Source: Anaerolineales bacterium
GTDB taxonomy: Bacteria; Chloroflexota; Anaerolineae; Promineifilales; Promineifilaceae
Assembly: GCA_020432595.1 (NCBI GenBank)
Contig: JAGQGA010000201.1
Span: 1-8,617, forward strand
Direction of reading: 5' to 3'
Length of the DNA: 8,617 bases
Position numbers and translations under genes: made by a program. The notes under the pieces were generated by a model, which saw only the letters and a list, made by a program, of their open reading frames with translations, was not told the origin of the DNA and did not search any database. Below, piece by piece: positions 1 through 6,180 of the stretch (position 1 is the first letter of the stretch; each line of letters opens with the position of its first letter).

Positions 1-2
1 CC

Positions 3-677
3 ATCATCAACCAACTGCCGCAGCGGGGCGTGGTCATTGAAACAACTGGAGCCTATATTCAAGGGCGGTGGGGAACACAGCAAGAAGGGTTTGGGCGGCT
101 GCGGCTGCTGACGGAAACGGCTGAGGGGATATTAACGGCCGAAAGCTGGCAAGGTGAATTGGAGCGGCGTGTGGTGGTGGCGGGGCAGGTATCGGAAACG
201 GCCGTTTTGCACCAGGCCACTGAAGCCAACATCGCCGGGTTAATTGTGGGCAGTATGCCCGCATCCCTGATACCATTCGCCCAAACGCTCTCCTTCCCCC
301 TCATTGTGACTGATGGCTTTGGACAACCAGCCATGAGCGAGATCATTTTCAATTTGCTCAAAAAGCTGGACAATCGGGAAACAACGCTCTTTGGCAAGAT
401 GGATGAGGACAAAGGCAGTCGGCCAGAAATTATTGTAGCGACCGGTGTGCCAAGCCACCAAACGCTTCGGCCACCGGCTCCGCTGGCAGTGGGGCAAACC
501 GTGCGGCTGCTGCGCCAGCCGTATGCCCAGCAATTGGGCAAAGTTGTTAAATTATTTGAGCAAGCGCAGGCACTGGAAACAGGCATTTATACGCCAGGGG
601 CTGCGGTAAAATTAGCAAATGGGCAGGTAGTTTTTGTGCCTGATGCAAATTTGGATGTCATTCAAATGTCAGGTTGA
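3..677 (+). CDS. Unrecognised protein, C-terminal part, with KOW/SH3-like end domain
   Basis: The open frame enters from the left edge (first full codon at 3, reading IINQLPQRGVVIETTGAYI) and stops with TGA at 675-677. An internal GTG at 30 is possible, but the frame is already open upstream of it, so I treat the gene as truncated by the window. The visible part starts with beta-rich sequence (ETTGAYIQGRWG, then alternating polar/hydrophobic residues). A compact alpha/beta stretch follows (ANIAGLIVGSMPASLIPFAQ, then FPLIVTDGFGQPAMSEIIF). The last ~65 residues (VGQTVRLLRQPYAQQLGKVVKLF and onward to VKLANGQVVFVPDANLDVIQ) look like two short beta-barrel repeats of the KOW/SH3 type. No signal peptide, TM segment or catalytic motif is seen in this part. 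I do not recognise the family and assign no function. It is 98 bp upstream of an LPxTG surface-protein gene on the same strand, which may be functionally linked. Confidence 0.8.
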   Translation: MINQLPQRGVVIETTGAYIQGRWGTQQEGFGRLRLLTETAEGILTAESWQGELERRVVVAGQVSETAVLHQATEANIAGLIVGSMPASLIPFAQTLSFPLIVTDGFGQPAMSEIIFNLLKKLDNRETTLFGKMDEDKGSRPEIIVATGVPSHQTLRPPAPLAVGQTVRLLRQPYAQQLGKVVKLFEQAQALETGIYTPGAAVKLANGQVVFVPDANLDVIQMSG

Positions 678-711
678 ATCGGTATTCAGTTATCAGTAAT
701 CGGTCGTCAGT
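677..711. repeat. Five tandem heptamers, consensus NNTCRGT
   Basis: Five consecutive 7-mers read AATCGGT, ATTCAGT, TATCAGT, AATCGGT, CGTCAGT. They begin on the last base of the preceding stop codon. Positions 3-7 of each unit follow TCRGT. The array fills about a third of the gap before the next gene. It resembles in form the short heptanucleotide tandem repeats (STRR) known in filamentous cyanobacteria and similar mini-repeats in other environmental bacteria. Function is unknown. Confidence 0.7.
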
Positions 712-764
712 AAAAAACGAACTGCGGCAGACCGTTTAGAGAACAGTGAGTACGGTTCAGAAAT

Positions 765-770
765 GGGAGA
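765..770 (+). promoter_or_regulatory. Ribosome binding site deciding the start of the LPxTG gene
   Basis: GGGAGA lies 5 bases before the ATG at 776. The other in-frame start, GTG at 746, has only a weak AGAGA-like stretch upstream, so the ATG is preferred. Confidence 0.6.
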
Positions 771-775
771 CAATT

Positions 776-1402
776 ATGTCGGATGAGTATTTGGTAGAAG
801 ACGAGAATGATGGGTCGTCCAATCGGTCTTTTTTGCTGGCAGCGGCAGCGTTGACCACGCTGCTGGTGCTGGCATCGGTGTGTTCGATTTATTTTTTGCT
901 AAACGGCCGTCAAAGCGAACAAGTGGCGGCTGTTACGGCAACGGTGGCAGCGATTGAGACGCAGAACGCCATTATCATGGTGACAAATGAGGCCGTGACG
1001 CAAACGATTGCGGCGATGGAGACGGAGGCAGCACAGCCAACGGAAACACCGGTGCCCACCAACACCACGGCCCCAACCAGCACGCCGGTGCCTACTAACA
1101 CAGCTACGCCGGTTTTGGCAGAGGAAGAAGCGGCTGCGGACAGCGGCACACCGGCAGCGGATGCCACGGGTGATGCTGCGGGTAATGGTGGGGAAACGGG
1201 AACGGCCGTTCCTGGTGACGGCAGTGGCGATAGCAGCGATGGCACGGGTGCCAATGGTGGCACCGCCAGCGACAGTAACAACCGCAACAACACCGCCACC
1301 GGCACCCTGCCTCAAACGGGGATTGACACTTGGCAGGCCATGGTTATTGCCGCCGTACTGATACTGGTTCTCTTTGCCGCCAGGCGGCTGCGCCGTGCAT
1401 AG
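776..1402 (+). CDS. LPxTG-type sorted surface protein with Pro/Thr stalk
   Basis: A 208-residue protein predicted to sit on the cell surface. In order: an acidic cytosolic N-terminus (MSDEYLVEDENDG), a hydrophobic segment at ~19-42 (FLLAAAALTTLLVLASVCSIYFLL), a Thr/Val/Ala-rich helical stretch (~45-85), a Pro/Thr stalk at ~88-113 (TPVPTNTTAPTSTPVPTNTA), a low-complexity Gly/Asp/Ser/Asn region (~115-175), then LPQTG at 178-182, a hydrophobic helix (~187-201) and an Arg-rich tail (RRLRR). The last three parts make a textbook class A sortase sorting signal. The N-terminal segment looks like a signal anchor; the Cys at 36 is not in a good lipobox. No adhesive or catalytic domain is present, so the body may be a spacer or a glycosylated stalk. 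No sortase gene is in the window. A GTG at 746 would add 10 residues but has a poorer ribosome site. Function is unknown beyond surface location; the sorting signal itself is clear. Confidence 0.85.
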   Translation: MSDEYLVEDENDGSSNRSFLLAAAALTTLLVLASVCSIYFLLNGRQSEQVAAVTATVAAIETQNAIIMVTNEAVTQTIAAMETEAAQPTETPVPTNTTAPTSTPVPTNTATPVLAEEEAAADSGTPAADATGDAAGNGGETGTAVPGDGSGDSSDGTGANGGTASDSNNRNNTATGTLPQTGIDTWQAMVIAAVLILVLFAARRLRRA

Positions 1403-1419
1403 GAAACTGGTACAGGGAC

Positions 1420-1449
1420 TTGCCTACGCTTTTTGTTAGCTGGTACAAT
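1420..1449 (+). promoter_or_regulatory. Candidate sigma-70-type promoter for the receiver/kinase gene
   Basis: TTGCCT (1420-1425), an 18-base spacer and TACAAT (1444-1449) lie in the 115-bp gap before the kinase gene. Transcription would start near 1456, giving a leader of about 60 bases. The assignment is by consensus match only. Confidence 0.4.
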
Positions 1450-1478
1450 GATGGTGCCTAAAAAAGCGGTGGGGGCAG

Positions 1479-1499
1479 TGCGCTGTCCTTTTTAGCGCA
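1479..1499 (+). other. Short hairpin in the leader of the kinase gene
   Basis: TGCGCT (1479-1484) and AGCGCA (1494-1499) are exact reverse complements around a 9-base loop containing TTTTT. The hairpin sits 18 bases before the ATG. The ribosome site of this gene is weak (GGTAAG at best), so the hairpin could affect translation. It has no T-run after the stem, so it is not a normal terminator. Confidence 0.35.
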
Positions 1500-1517
1500 A
1501 GTAAAACACGGTAAGCA

Positions 1518-3818
1518 ATGAAAAAACCAGCCACAATCCTGTTAGTCGAAGATGAAAAACCCATGCTGGAAGGCATGTGCGATCTGTTGAGTATTGTTGA
1601 TATTGGCTACGACCTACGCATCTTAACGGCCGATAATGGCAAACGCGGGCTAGAGGTTGTATCTAAAGAAATACCCGACCTCATCGTCTCCGACATCATG
1701 ATGCCACAAATGGATGGGCTGGAATTTTTACGCCATTTGCGCCAAAACCCCAATTGGGTGCAAATCCCCCTCATCTTCCTGACGGCACGAAATGACCGTC
1801 GTGCCATCCATGCGGGCACTGCCCAGGGAGCACAGCTTTACATCACCAAGCCATTTAACAGCGGCGAGCTGTTGGAATTGATCAAAACACAGCTTGACCG
1901 TGCCTTCCAACTACGCGCCAGCCATCAGCAAAATGTTGACAAGCTCAAAAAAGACTTGCTGCAATTGCTAAATCATGAGTTCCGTACCCCACTCACCTAT
2001 GTCACAGCCTACTATGAAATGCTAACCTACAGCGTTTCACAGCTACAAGAGACCCACGACTTTGACGAATATTTGCGCGGTATCCAGGTGGGTTCGCAGC
2101 GGTTAACGCGGCTGGTCGAGAGCTTGATTCAGGTAATGGAACTGCGTACGGGGGAGATGGCGTATCAGTTTGCCGAGCAGGCAAAACCCATCGCCGACTT
2201 CAACCATTTGGTGCAAGAAGCAATTCAAGCCAACCGAGACCAGGCGGAGCAATATGGGGTGCAAATTCATTACGATGATTCGGTAAGATTTCCGCCTGTG
2301 CTAGGGATACGGGACAAACTGTTGACGGTGCTAAACGCGCTGCTGGACAACGCCATTAAGTTCACTCATCACCACAAAAAAAGCAATATCTATATCCTGA
2401 CCTACACAACCGACAATGAACTGCATGTTGCCATTCAGGATGAGGGAATTGGCTTCCCGCTACAAATCAAGAATCGGCTTTTTGATCTGTTTTTTCAATA
2501 CAAACGGCCGATTTTTGAACAACAAGGGGCGGGGGTTGGCCTCACCATTGCCAAAGGCATTGCCGAGCTACACGGTGGCCGCATTGATGTGGACAGCCAA
2601 AAGGGGGTGGGCAGCACTTTTTCGCTTGTTTTGCCCATTTATGATGAGCAGAGCCAAAAGCCATTGCCCACAACCCCAAAACAACCACAAGCAACGGTTC
2701 TCATTGTTGAAGATGAGCCGCATTTGCTGGAAGGTTTAAAGGATATCCTGGAGCTTTCGATTGAGACATATGAGCTAACAGTGTTGACAGCGGCAAACGG
2801 CCGTTTGGGGCTAGAAATCCTTTCCGAATACCACCCTCACCTGATCATCTCCGACATTATGATGCCGGAAATGGACGGGCTGGAATTTTTACAGGTGGTG
2901 CGGCAAAATCCCGCCTGGGTGCAAATTCCCTTTATCTTCCTGACGGCCAAAGGGGAAGAGAGCGACATTCATCACGGCCGGCGCAGCGGAGCCGAAGAGT
3001 ATATCACCAAGCCCTATGACACCAACGAACTGATTGATCTGGTTCTCAAGCAGCTTGACCGCAACTTCCAAATGCAAAATCTGCAAACGCAAGATTTTGA
3101 CATGCTCAAGCGCAGCCTGCTCAATCTCATCACCCCCGAATTTCGGCTGCCGCTGGCCGATGTGACCCGCCACTCCGAGGCCCTGGCACTGGGCATTGAA
3201 AAAATCGAGACCGAGGGTGAGCTAAAAGAGTCGCTGCGGGGCATTCAGGCCAGCAGCCTGGGGCTAACGCAGTTGGTGGAAGACATCATCACGCTGGCTG
3301 AACTGACCACAGGGGAAGCGGCCCAAATCTATCAGCTCCAGGCTCAGGCTATCAATGATGTTGGCTACGTTGTCGAAGAAGCGATTAAACAGGTTCGTAC
3401 CCTAACGGGCGGCGAGCAGCATATTCATCTAGCGGATATTCCACCACATTTACCACCTGTTTTTGGGGTCAGCACCATTTTGCTGGAAAGTGTGCAGCGG
3501 CTTGTGGAAGCTGGAGAGCGTTTGCAAGCGAATGCACCGCATGTCCAGACCTATGTAACGGTCTATGCTGATGCGGTCGAGGTGCATATTGCGGTGCGGT
3601 TTGACACGCCGCTGCCGGAGGCCACAGCGCGTGATGTTGAAGCGTTGTTTGCCTCGGACAAGCCCTCAACGTTTGATGCCACGTCGTATGATCCGGGGCT
3701 GCGTATTGTAGAAGGGAGTGTGGGGCTGCATAACGGCCGTTTATCCCTGGACAACAACCCACAAACCGGCGTCACCTACACCATCCACCTCCCCGTTTGC
3801 CGCCCACCCACCCCATAG
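1518..3818 (+). CDS. Soluble REC-HisKA-HATPase tandem duplicate; second kinase half degenerate
   Basis: A 766-residue two-component signalling protein without TM segments or an input sensor domain. REC1 (~5-125) has acidic residues E11/D12, phospho-acceptor D59 (SDIMMPQMDG), T89 and K111. Kinase 1 (~140-375) has the H-box NHEFRTPL with H153, N-box N278 (LLDNAIKFT), G1 box DEGIG (308-312) and G2 box GAGVG (337-341), so it should be active. REC2 (~392-512) keeps E398/D399, D446, T476 and K498. The second kinase-like half (~525-762) aligns with the first at a constant offset of 387 residues through most of its length, but His153 is replaced by Pro540 (ITPEFRLPL). N278 corresponds to Ala665, the G1 box reads FDTPL and the G2 box SYDPG. 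It is therefore a pseudokinase. The frame is intact and the fold pattern (start LLNLI, end GVTYTIHLPV) is kept, arguing for a retained regulatory role. No output domain is fused; phosphotransfer partners are not in the window. Its 3' neighbour is pspA, 140 bp downstream with its own promoter candidate. Architecture is certain; the stimulus is unknown. Confidence 0.93.
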   Translation: MKKPATILLVEDEKPMLEGMCDLLSIVDIGYDLRILTADNGKRGLEVVSKEIPDLIVSDIMMPQMDGLEFLRHLRQNPNWVQIPLIFLTARNDRRAIHAGTAQGAQLYITKPFNSGELLELIKTQLDRAFQLRASHQQNVDKLKKDLLQLLNHEFRTPLTYVTAYYEMLTYSVSQLQETHDFDEYLRGIQVGSQRLTRLVESLIQVMELRTGEMAYQFAEQAKPIADFNHLVQEAIQANRDQAEQYGVQIHYDDSVRFPPVLGIRDKLLTVLNALLDNAIKFTHHHKKSNIYILTYTTDNELHVAIQDEGIGFPLQIKNRLFDLFFQYKRPIFEQQGAGVGLTIAKGIAELHGGRIDVDSQKGVGSTFSLVLPIYDEQSQKPLPTTPKQPQATVLIVEDEPHLLEGLKDILELSIETYELTVLTAANGRLGLEILSEYHPHLIISDIMMPEMDGLEFLQVVRQNPAWVQIPFIFLTAKGEESDIHHGRRSGAEEYITKPYDTNELIDLVLKQLDRNFQMQNLQTQDFDMLKRSLLNLITPEFRLPLADVTRHSEALALGIEKIETEGELKESLRGIQASSLGLTQLVEDIITLAELTTGEAAQIYQLQAQAINDVGYVVEEAIKQVRTLTGGEQHIHLADIPPHLPPVFGVSTILLESVQRLVEAGERLQANAPHVQTYVTVYADAVEVHIAVRFDTPLPEATARDVEALFASDKPSTFDATSYDPGLRIVEGSVGLHNGRLSLDNNPQTGVTYTIHLPVCRPPTP

Positions 3819-3847
3819 TTGTTTTACACCCTGCCTTGCCTTACAAT
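3819..3847 (+). promoter_or_regulatory. Candidate promoter for pspA
   Basis: TTGTTT (3819-3824), a 17-base spacer and TACAAT (3842-3847) sit directly after the kinase stop codon. The -10 hexamer is identical to that of the promoter proposed at 1444. A second AT-rich -10-like stretch (TATAAA, 3862-3867) follows and is an alternative. Transcription from either would carry the inverted repeat at 3873-3905 in or next to the leader. Confidence 0.4.
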
Positions 3848-3872
3848 GGAGAAATGACTCATATAAAATCAA

Positions 3873-3905
3873 AGGGATTGCTGCCAACAATTGACCGCAA
3901 TCCCT
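3873..3905. promoter_or_regulatory. Perfect 9-bp inverted repeat in the pspA upstream region
   Basis: AGGGATTGC (3873-3881) and GCAATCCCT (3897-3905) are exact reverse complements around a 15-base spacer that contains the palindrome CAATTG. It lies 53 bases before the pspA ATG and just after the candidate promoters. No T-run follows, so it is not a standard terminator. An operator for a dimeric regulator or a leader-RNA hairpin are both possible. Confidence 0.55.
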
Positions 3906-3945
3906 CCTCAGCGTTGGCCGTTTATCACAAACCGCCAATAACCCT

Positions 3946-3951
3946 AGGGAG
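3946..3951 (+). promoter_or_regulatory. Strong ribosome binding site of pspA
   Basis: AGGGAG lies 7 bases before the ATG at 3959. It is the best Shine-Dalgarno match in the window and suggests high expression compared with the neighbours, several of which have none. Confidence 0.7.
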
Positions 3952-3958
3952 AACATAA

Positions 3959-4696
3959 ATGGCATCACTTCTTGAAAAAGCCCAAACCCTTATTCAGGCC
4001 AATCTCCACGCCATGGTGGATAAAGCTCTCGAAGCAAACTCCGTTGCCGTGATGAAGCAATATATTCGGGATGCCGAAAACAACCTGGATGAGCTAGAAG
4101 ATGCGGCTGCCACCGTTGGCGGCGAAGTCAAAACGCTAGAGCGGAAATACAAAGAATACAAGAAAAAGGCCGACCAGCTAGACCGTAATATTGACACCTT
4201 CTTGATGCAGGGCAAAGCCGATTTGGCTCGCGCCGCCCAAAACGAACTCAACAGCAACCGCGCCCTGCAAGAACGGTACCACGAACAATGGGTACAACAG
4301 CAGCGTGAATATGAAGCCCTGCTCAACGCCCGTCTCAAGCTCCAAGGCAAGCTGCAAACCATTCGCCAAGAGCAGAAAGAGATGGAAGCCTTGCTCAAGC
4401 TGGCCGAATCCAAAGAAAAAACCGTCAAAGCCATCAAAAGCCTCGACGACCTCACGGGCATTGGCGATGCCGATATGGCGCGGCTGGGTGACTCCATTCG
4501 GGCACGGCTGGACAAGGCCAGTGCCCAAAGCGAAATGTACGCCGGCCGTTTGGACAACCAGATGGAAGACGTGCTAGGCCAGGCCGAGCTAGACATCCAG
4601 CTTGAAGAGCGCAAACGGCGGCTAGGGTTGAGCGATAGCGGTGCCCCCGCTGCGGAAGAAGACAGCCTGGAATCTGACGCTTCAGCCAGCAGCTAA
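3959..4696 (+). CDS. pspA: PspA/IM30 (Vipp1) family membrane-protection protein
   Basis: A 245-residue, almost wholly helical protein of the PspA/IM30/Vipp1 (ESCRT-III-like) family. These proteins bind the inner face of the cytoplasmic membrane, form rings or rods, and stabilise the membrane under stress. The N-terminal amphipathic helix (LLEKAQTLIQANLHAMVDKA, ~4-23) and the following NSVAVMKQYIRDAENNLDELE match the family's opening signature (ANxNALLDKAEDP...IREMEEN). Long charged coiled-coil helices run from ~30 to ~155. A shorter region (SLDDLTGIGDADMARLGDSI, ~161-180) and a further helix to ~220 follow. The end is an acidic Ser/Ala/Glu/Asp-rich tail (~224-245), presumably disordered, reminiscent of the flexible C-terminal extensions of Vipp1 proteins. 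The length is close to that typical of the family. The start is fixed by a strong ribosome site. The position between a receiver/kinase gene and a membrane coiled-coil gene suggests a stress-response module, though no PspF-type activator, PspBC, LiaRS or Toastrack gene is seen. Confidence 0.92.
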   Translation: MASLLEKAQTLIQANLHAMVDKALEANSVAVMKQYIRDAENNLDELEDAAATVGGEVKTLERKYKEYKKKADQLDRNIDTFLMQGKADLARAAQNELNSNRALQERYHEQWVQQQREYEALLNARLKLQGKLQTIRQEQKEMEALLKLAESKEKTVKAIKSLDDLTGIGDADMARLGDSIRARLDKASAQSEMYAGRLDNQMEDVLGQAELDIQLEERKRRLGLSDSGAPAAEEDSLESDASASS

Positions 4697-4720
4697 CTTT
4701 ACCATCCATGCCTTTCATTC

Positions 4721-4754
4721 AGATTGGTTCAATCTCTGACGATTGAACCAATCT
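4721..4754. promoter_or_regulatory. Perfect 14-bp inverted repeat between pspA and the membrane coiled-coil gene
   Basis: AGATTGGTTCAATC (4721-4734) and GATTGAACCAATCT (4741-4754) are exact reverse complements with a 6-base loop TCTGAC. Each arm itself contains GATTG-N3-CAATC. The stem ends 14 bases before the ATG at 4769 and begins 25 bases after the pspA stop. No T-run follows on the + strand; on the minus strand the 3' side is also not T-rich. Candidates are a processing or stabilising hairpin that sets the ratio of the two proteins, a weak terminator, or a protein-binding operator. Confidence 0.75.
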
Positions 4755-4768
4755 AGCACACCAACAAA

Positions 4769-5584
4769 ATGGCAAGAGAAGCCCTGGAAAAGCGGGCACA
4801 AAAAGCAATCCTTCAAGAATCGTTTTTCCGCTGGGAAAGTGCTGTTGTCATTTCCCTCAGCCTCATTCTCTCGGCGGTGGCAGGCACAACCGGTTCGCTT
4901 GGCCCATTTTGGGTCTGGCTGTTGGGAGGAGCCGCTGCCGAGGCAGCCCTCGTCTACAGCAGCCTGAGCGACCCTGAATTTGCCCGTAAAGTGGTTGCCA
5001 AAATGCTTAACAGCGAGTTTCGCCCGGAGAAGCTCTCCGATAAGCAGTTGCAGCAGCAAATCAACCAAGCACTTGAGTACCGAGCGCGAATTGACCAGGC
5101 AATTCGTCAAAACGAAAACCCTGTCTTTAAGACAGAACTTAGCCGCACGGCAGAGCAAATTGATGAATGGTTGGAATATATCTACACGCTGGCGCAGCGC
5201 ATTGACCGCTATCGGCAAAATATGGGGCTATTAGACGGGGACAAACAAAAGGCAACGCGACGTATTTACCAGCTACAGCAAGAGCTAGACCGCGCCAAAG
5301 ACGACCAAACGCGCAAGCAAATTGAAGAGACATTAGAAAGTCTTTACCGGCAGCTTGCTACCTTGGATAATTTGGGCAAGACGATTCAACAAGCGGAGCT
5401 ACAGCTTGAAAATACGCTTACCCATTTAGCAACCATCTACTCACAAACGATGCTGGTAGATGCCAAGGATGATGACACCCGCGCCAAGCGGCTGCGGCAC
5501 GAAATTGCCGAAGAGGTGGTTGAGCTACAAGATTTGCTGTCGGCTATGGACGATGTGGGGGCTGCCGATAGCTGGAACAGCTAA
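4769..5584 (+). CDS. Two-TM protein with long coiled-coil domain; candidate PspA partner
   Basis: A 271-residue protein I cannot assign to a named family. A short basic N-terminus (MAREALEKRAQKAI) leads to two hydrophobic segments at ~24-42 (ESAVVISLSLILSAVAG) and ~46-65 (PFWVWLLGGAAAEAALVYSS), split by a tight GTTGSLG turn. This is a helical hairpin with both ends probably in the cytoplasm. From ~68 to ~260 the sequence is charged and helical with heptad-like spacing (RIYQLQQELDRAKDD, QQAELQLENTLTHLATIY), ending in an acidic tail. No enzymatic motif is visible. It lies 72 bp after pspA, same strand, with a perfect hairpin in the gap and no clear Shine-Dalgarno sequence before its ATG, so translation may depend on that upstream structure. 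A membrane hairpin plus coiled coil next to a PspA gene suggests a membrane receptor or anchor for PspA, comparable in role only to PspB/PspC or LiaI/LiaF. That role is inference from context and architecture. Confidence 0.85.
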   Translation: MAREALEKRAQKAILQESFFRWESAVVISLSLILSAVAGTTGSLGPFWVWLLGGAAAEAALVYSSLSDPEFARKVVAKMLNSEFRPEKLSDKQLQQQINQALEYRARIDQAIRQNENPVFKTELSRTAEQIDEWLEYIYTLAQRIDRYRQNMGLLDGDKQKATRRIYQLQQELDRAKDDQTRKQIEETLESLYRQLATLDNLGKTIQQAELQLENTLTHLATIYSQTMLVDAKDDDTRAKRLRHEIAEEVVELQDLLSAMDDVGAADSWNS

Positions 5585-5637
5585 TTGATGGGCAATTTCT
5601 GAGGATGCGCGGGAAAATTTGTCAATTTAGCTCCCCT

Positions 5638-5666
5638 TTGTTAATATTTTTGGCTGGCAACATTAT
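5638..5666 (+). promoter_or_regulatory. Possible rplI promoter and ribosome site
   Basis: TTGTTA (5638-5643), a 17-base spacer and CATTAT (5661-5666; the frame-shifted TTATAG at 5663 is an alternative) lie in the AT-rich 103-bp gap before rplI. GGAG at 5673-5676 is the likely ribosome site, with a rather long 11-base spacing to the ATG at 5688. The match to consensus is modest. Confidence 0.3.
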
Positions 5667-5687
5667 AGAAACGGAGATTTTACAGCT

Positions 5688-6173
5688 ATGAAAGTGCTGC
5701 TAAGAGAAGATGTCGAAAGTTTAGGATACGCTGGGGAAGTCCACAAGGTTGCGCCGGGTTATGGCCGCAACTATTTGCTGCCCAGAGGGCTGGCCGTGAT
5801 GGCTACGCCTAGCATGATGAAGCAAGCCACCGTGTGGCGCAAGAAGGCCGATGCACGCCGGGAACAAATTCGGGCTGAATTTGAAGCGTTGTCGGCTCGG
5901 ATTAATGGAACGGTGCTGACGTTCCAGGCGCGTGCTGGTGAAACGGGTCGTTTGTATGGGTCTATTACGACGCAGCAGATTACCGACAAGATGAATGAGG
6001 TGCTGGGTACGGATATTGACCGGCGTAAGGTGGGTGAGCATACGCTGCGCGACTTGGGTGAACACAAGGTTGTGGTGCGGCTAAGCGGGGATTTTCAGCC
6101 TGAGGTAACAGTTATTATTGCAAGCGATGAAGCTTTGGAAACGTCGGAAACGGCAGAAGAAGCTGAGGCTTAG
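5688..6173 (+). CDS. rplI: 50S ribosomal protein bL9
   Basis: A 161-residue bL9, the elongated large-subunit protein that binds 23S rRNA near the L1 stalk and helps frame maintenance. The N-terminal domain carries the family signature at residues ~1-40: MKVLLREDVESLGYAGEVHKV, then APGYGRNYLLPRGLAVMAT, with the conserved Gly/Tyr/Arg/Asn residues. A long connecting helix (~41-75, Lys/Arg/Glu-rich) follows, then the C-terminal domain (~78-148) with the typical AGETGRLYGSITTQQI segment. The last ~13 residues are an acidic Glu/Ala/Thr tail, giving a protein slightly longer than the ~150 residues common in bacteria. The gene stands alone here; in many bacteria it is close to rpsF, ssb and rpsR, none of which is in this window. 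It is followed by a double copy of the AAACGGCCGTTT palindrome. Confidence 0.97.
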   Translation: MKVLLREDVESLGYAGEVHKVAPGYGRNYLLPRGLAVMATPSMMKQATVWRKKADARREQIRAEFEALSARINGTVLTFQARAGETGRLYGSITTQQITDKMNEVLGTDIDRRKVGEHTLRDLGEHKVVVRLSGDFQPEVTVIIASDEALETSETAEEAEA

Positions 6174-6180
6174 GGATGAG

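Noticed and set aside
677..711. CRISPR-like repeat
   Set aside because: Units are only 7 bp with no spacers, and no cas gene is present.
746..775. GTG at 746 as start of the LPxTG gene
   Set aside because: The ATG at 776 has GGGAGA at good spacing; the ten extra residues (MSTVQKWETI) add nothing recognisable.
875..886. Lipoprotein signal (LASVC) in the LPxTG protein
   Set aside because: Val directly before the Cys does not fit the lipobox, which needs Gly/Ala/Ser at -1.
2670..3818. Second half of the kinase gene as a pseudogene or a separate gene
   Set aside because: There is no stop codon, frameshift or internal ribosome site; the duplicated half is in frame and its receiver is fully conserved, so it is one protein with a degenerate kinase domain.
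3873..3905. Inverted repeat as Rho-independent terminator of the kinase gene
   Set aside because: The loop is long (15 bases) and no T-run follows the stem on either strand.
3994..4614. 206-residue minus-strand open frame across pspA
   Set aside because: Composition is Ser/Arg-rich with no domain; it mirrors the Lys/Glu/Leu/Ala codons of the coiled-coil gene on the + strand, which has clear family motifs and a ribosome site.
4715..5218. 167-residue minus-strand frame starting near the 14-bp hairpin
   Set aside because: It overlaps the TM coiled-coil gene antisense, and its Cys/Phe/Leu content matches reverse translation of that gene; no motif is seen.
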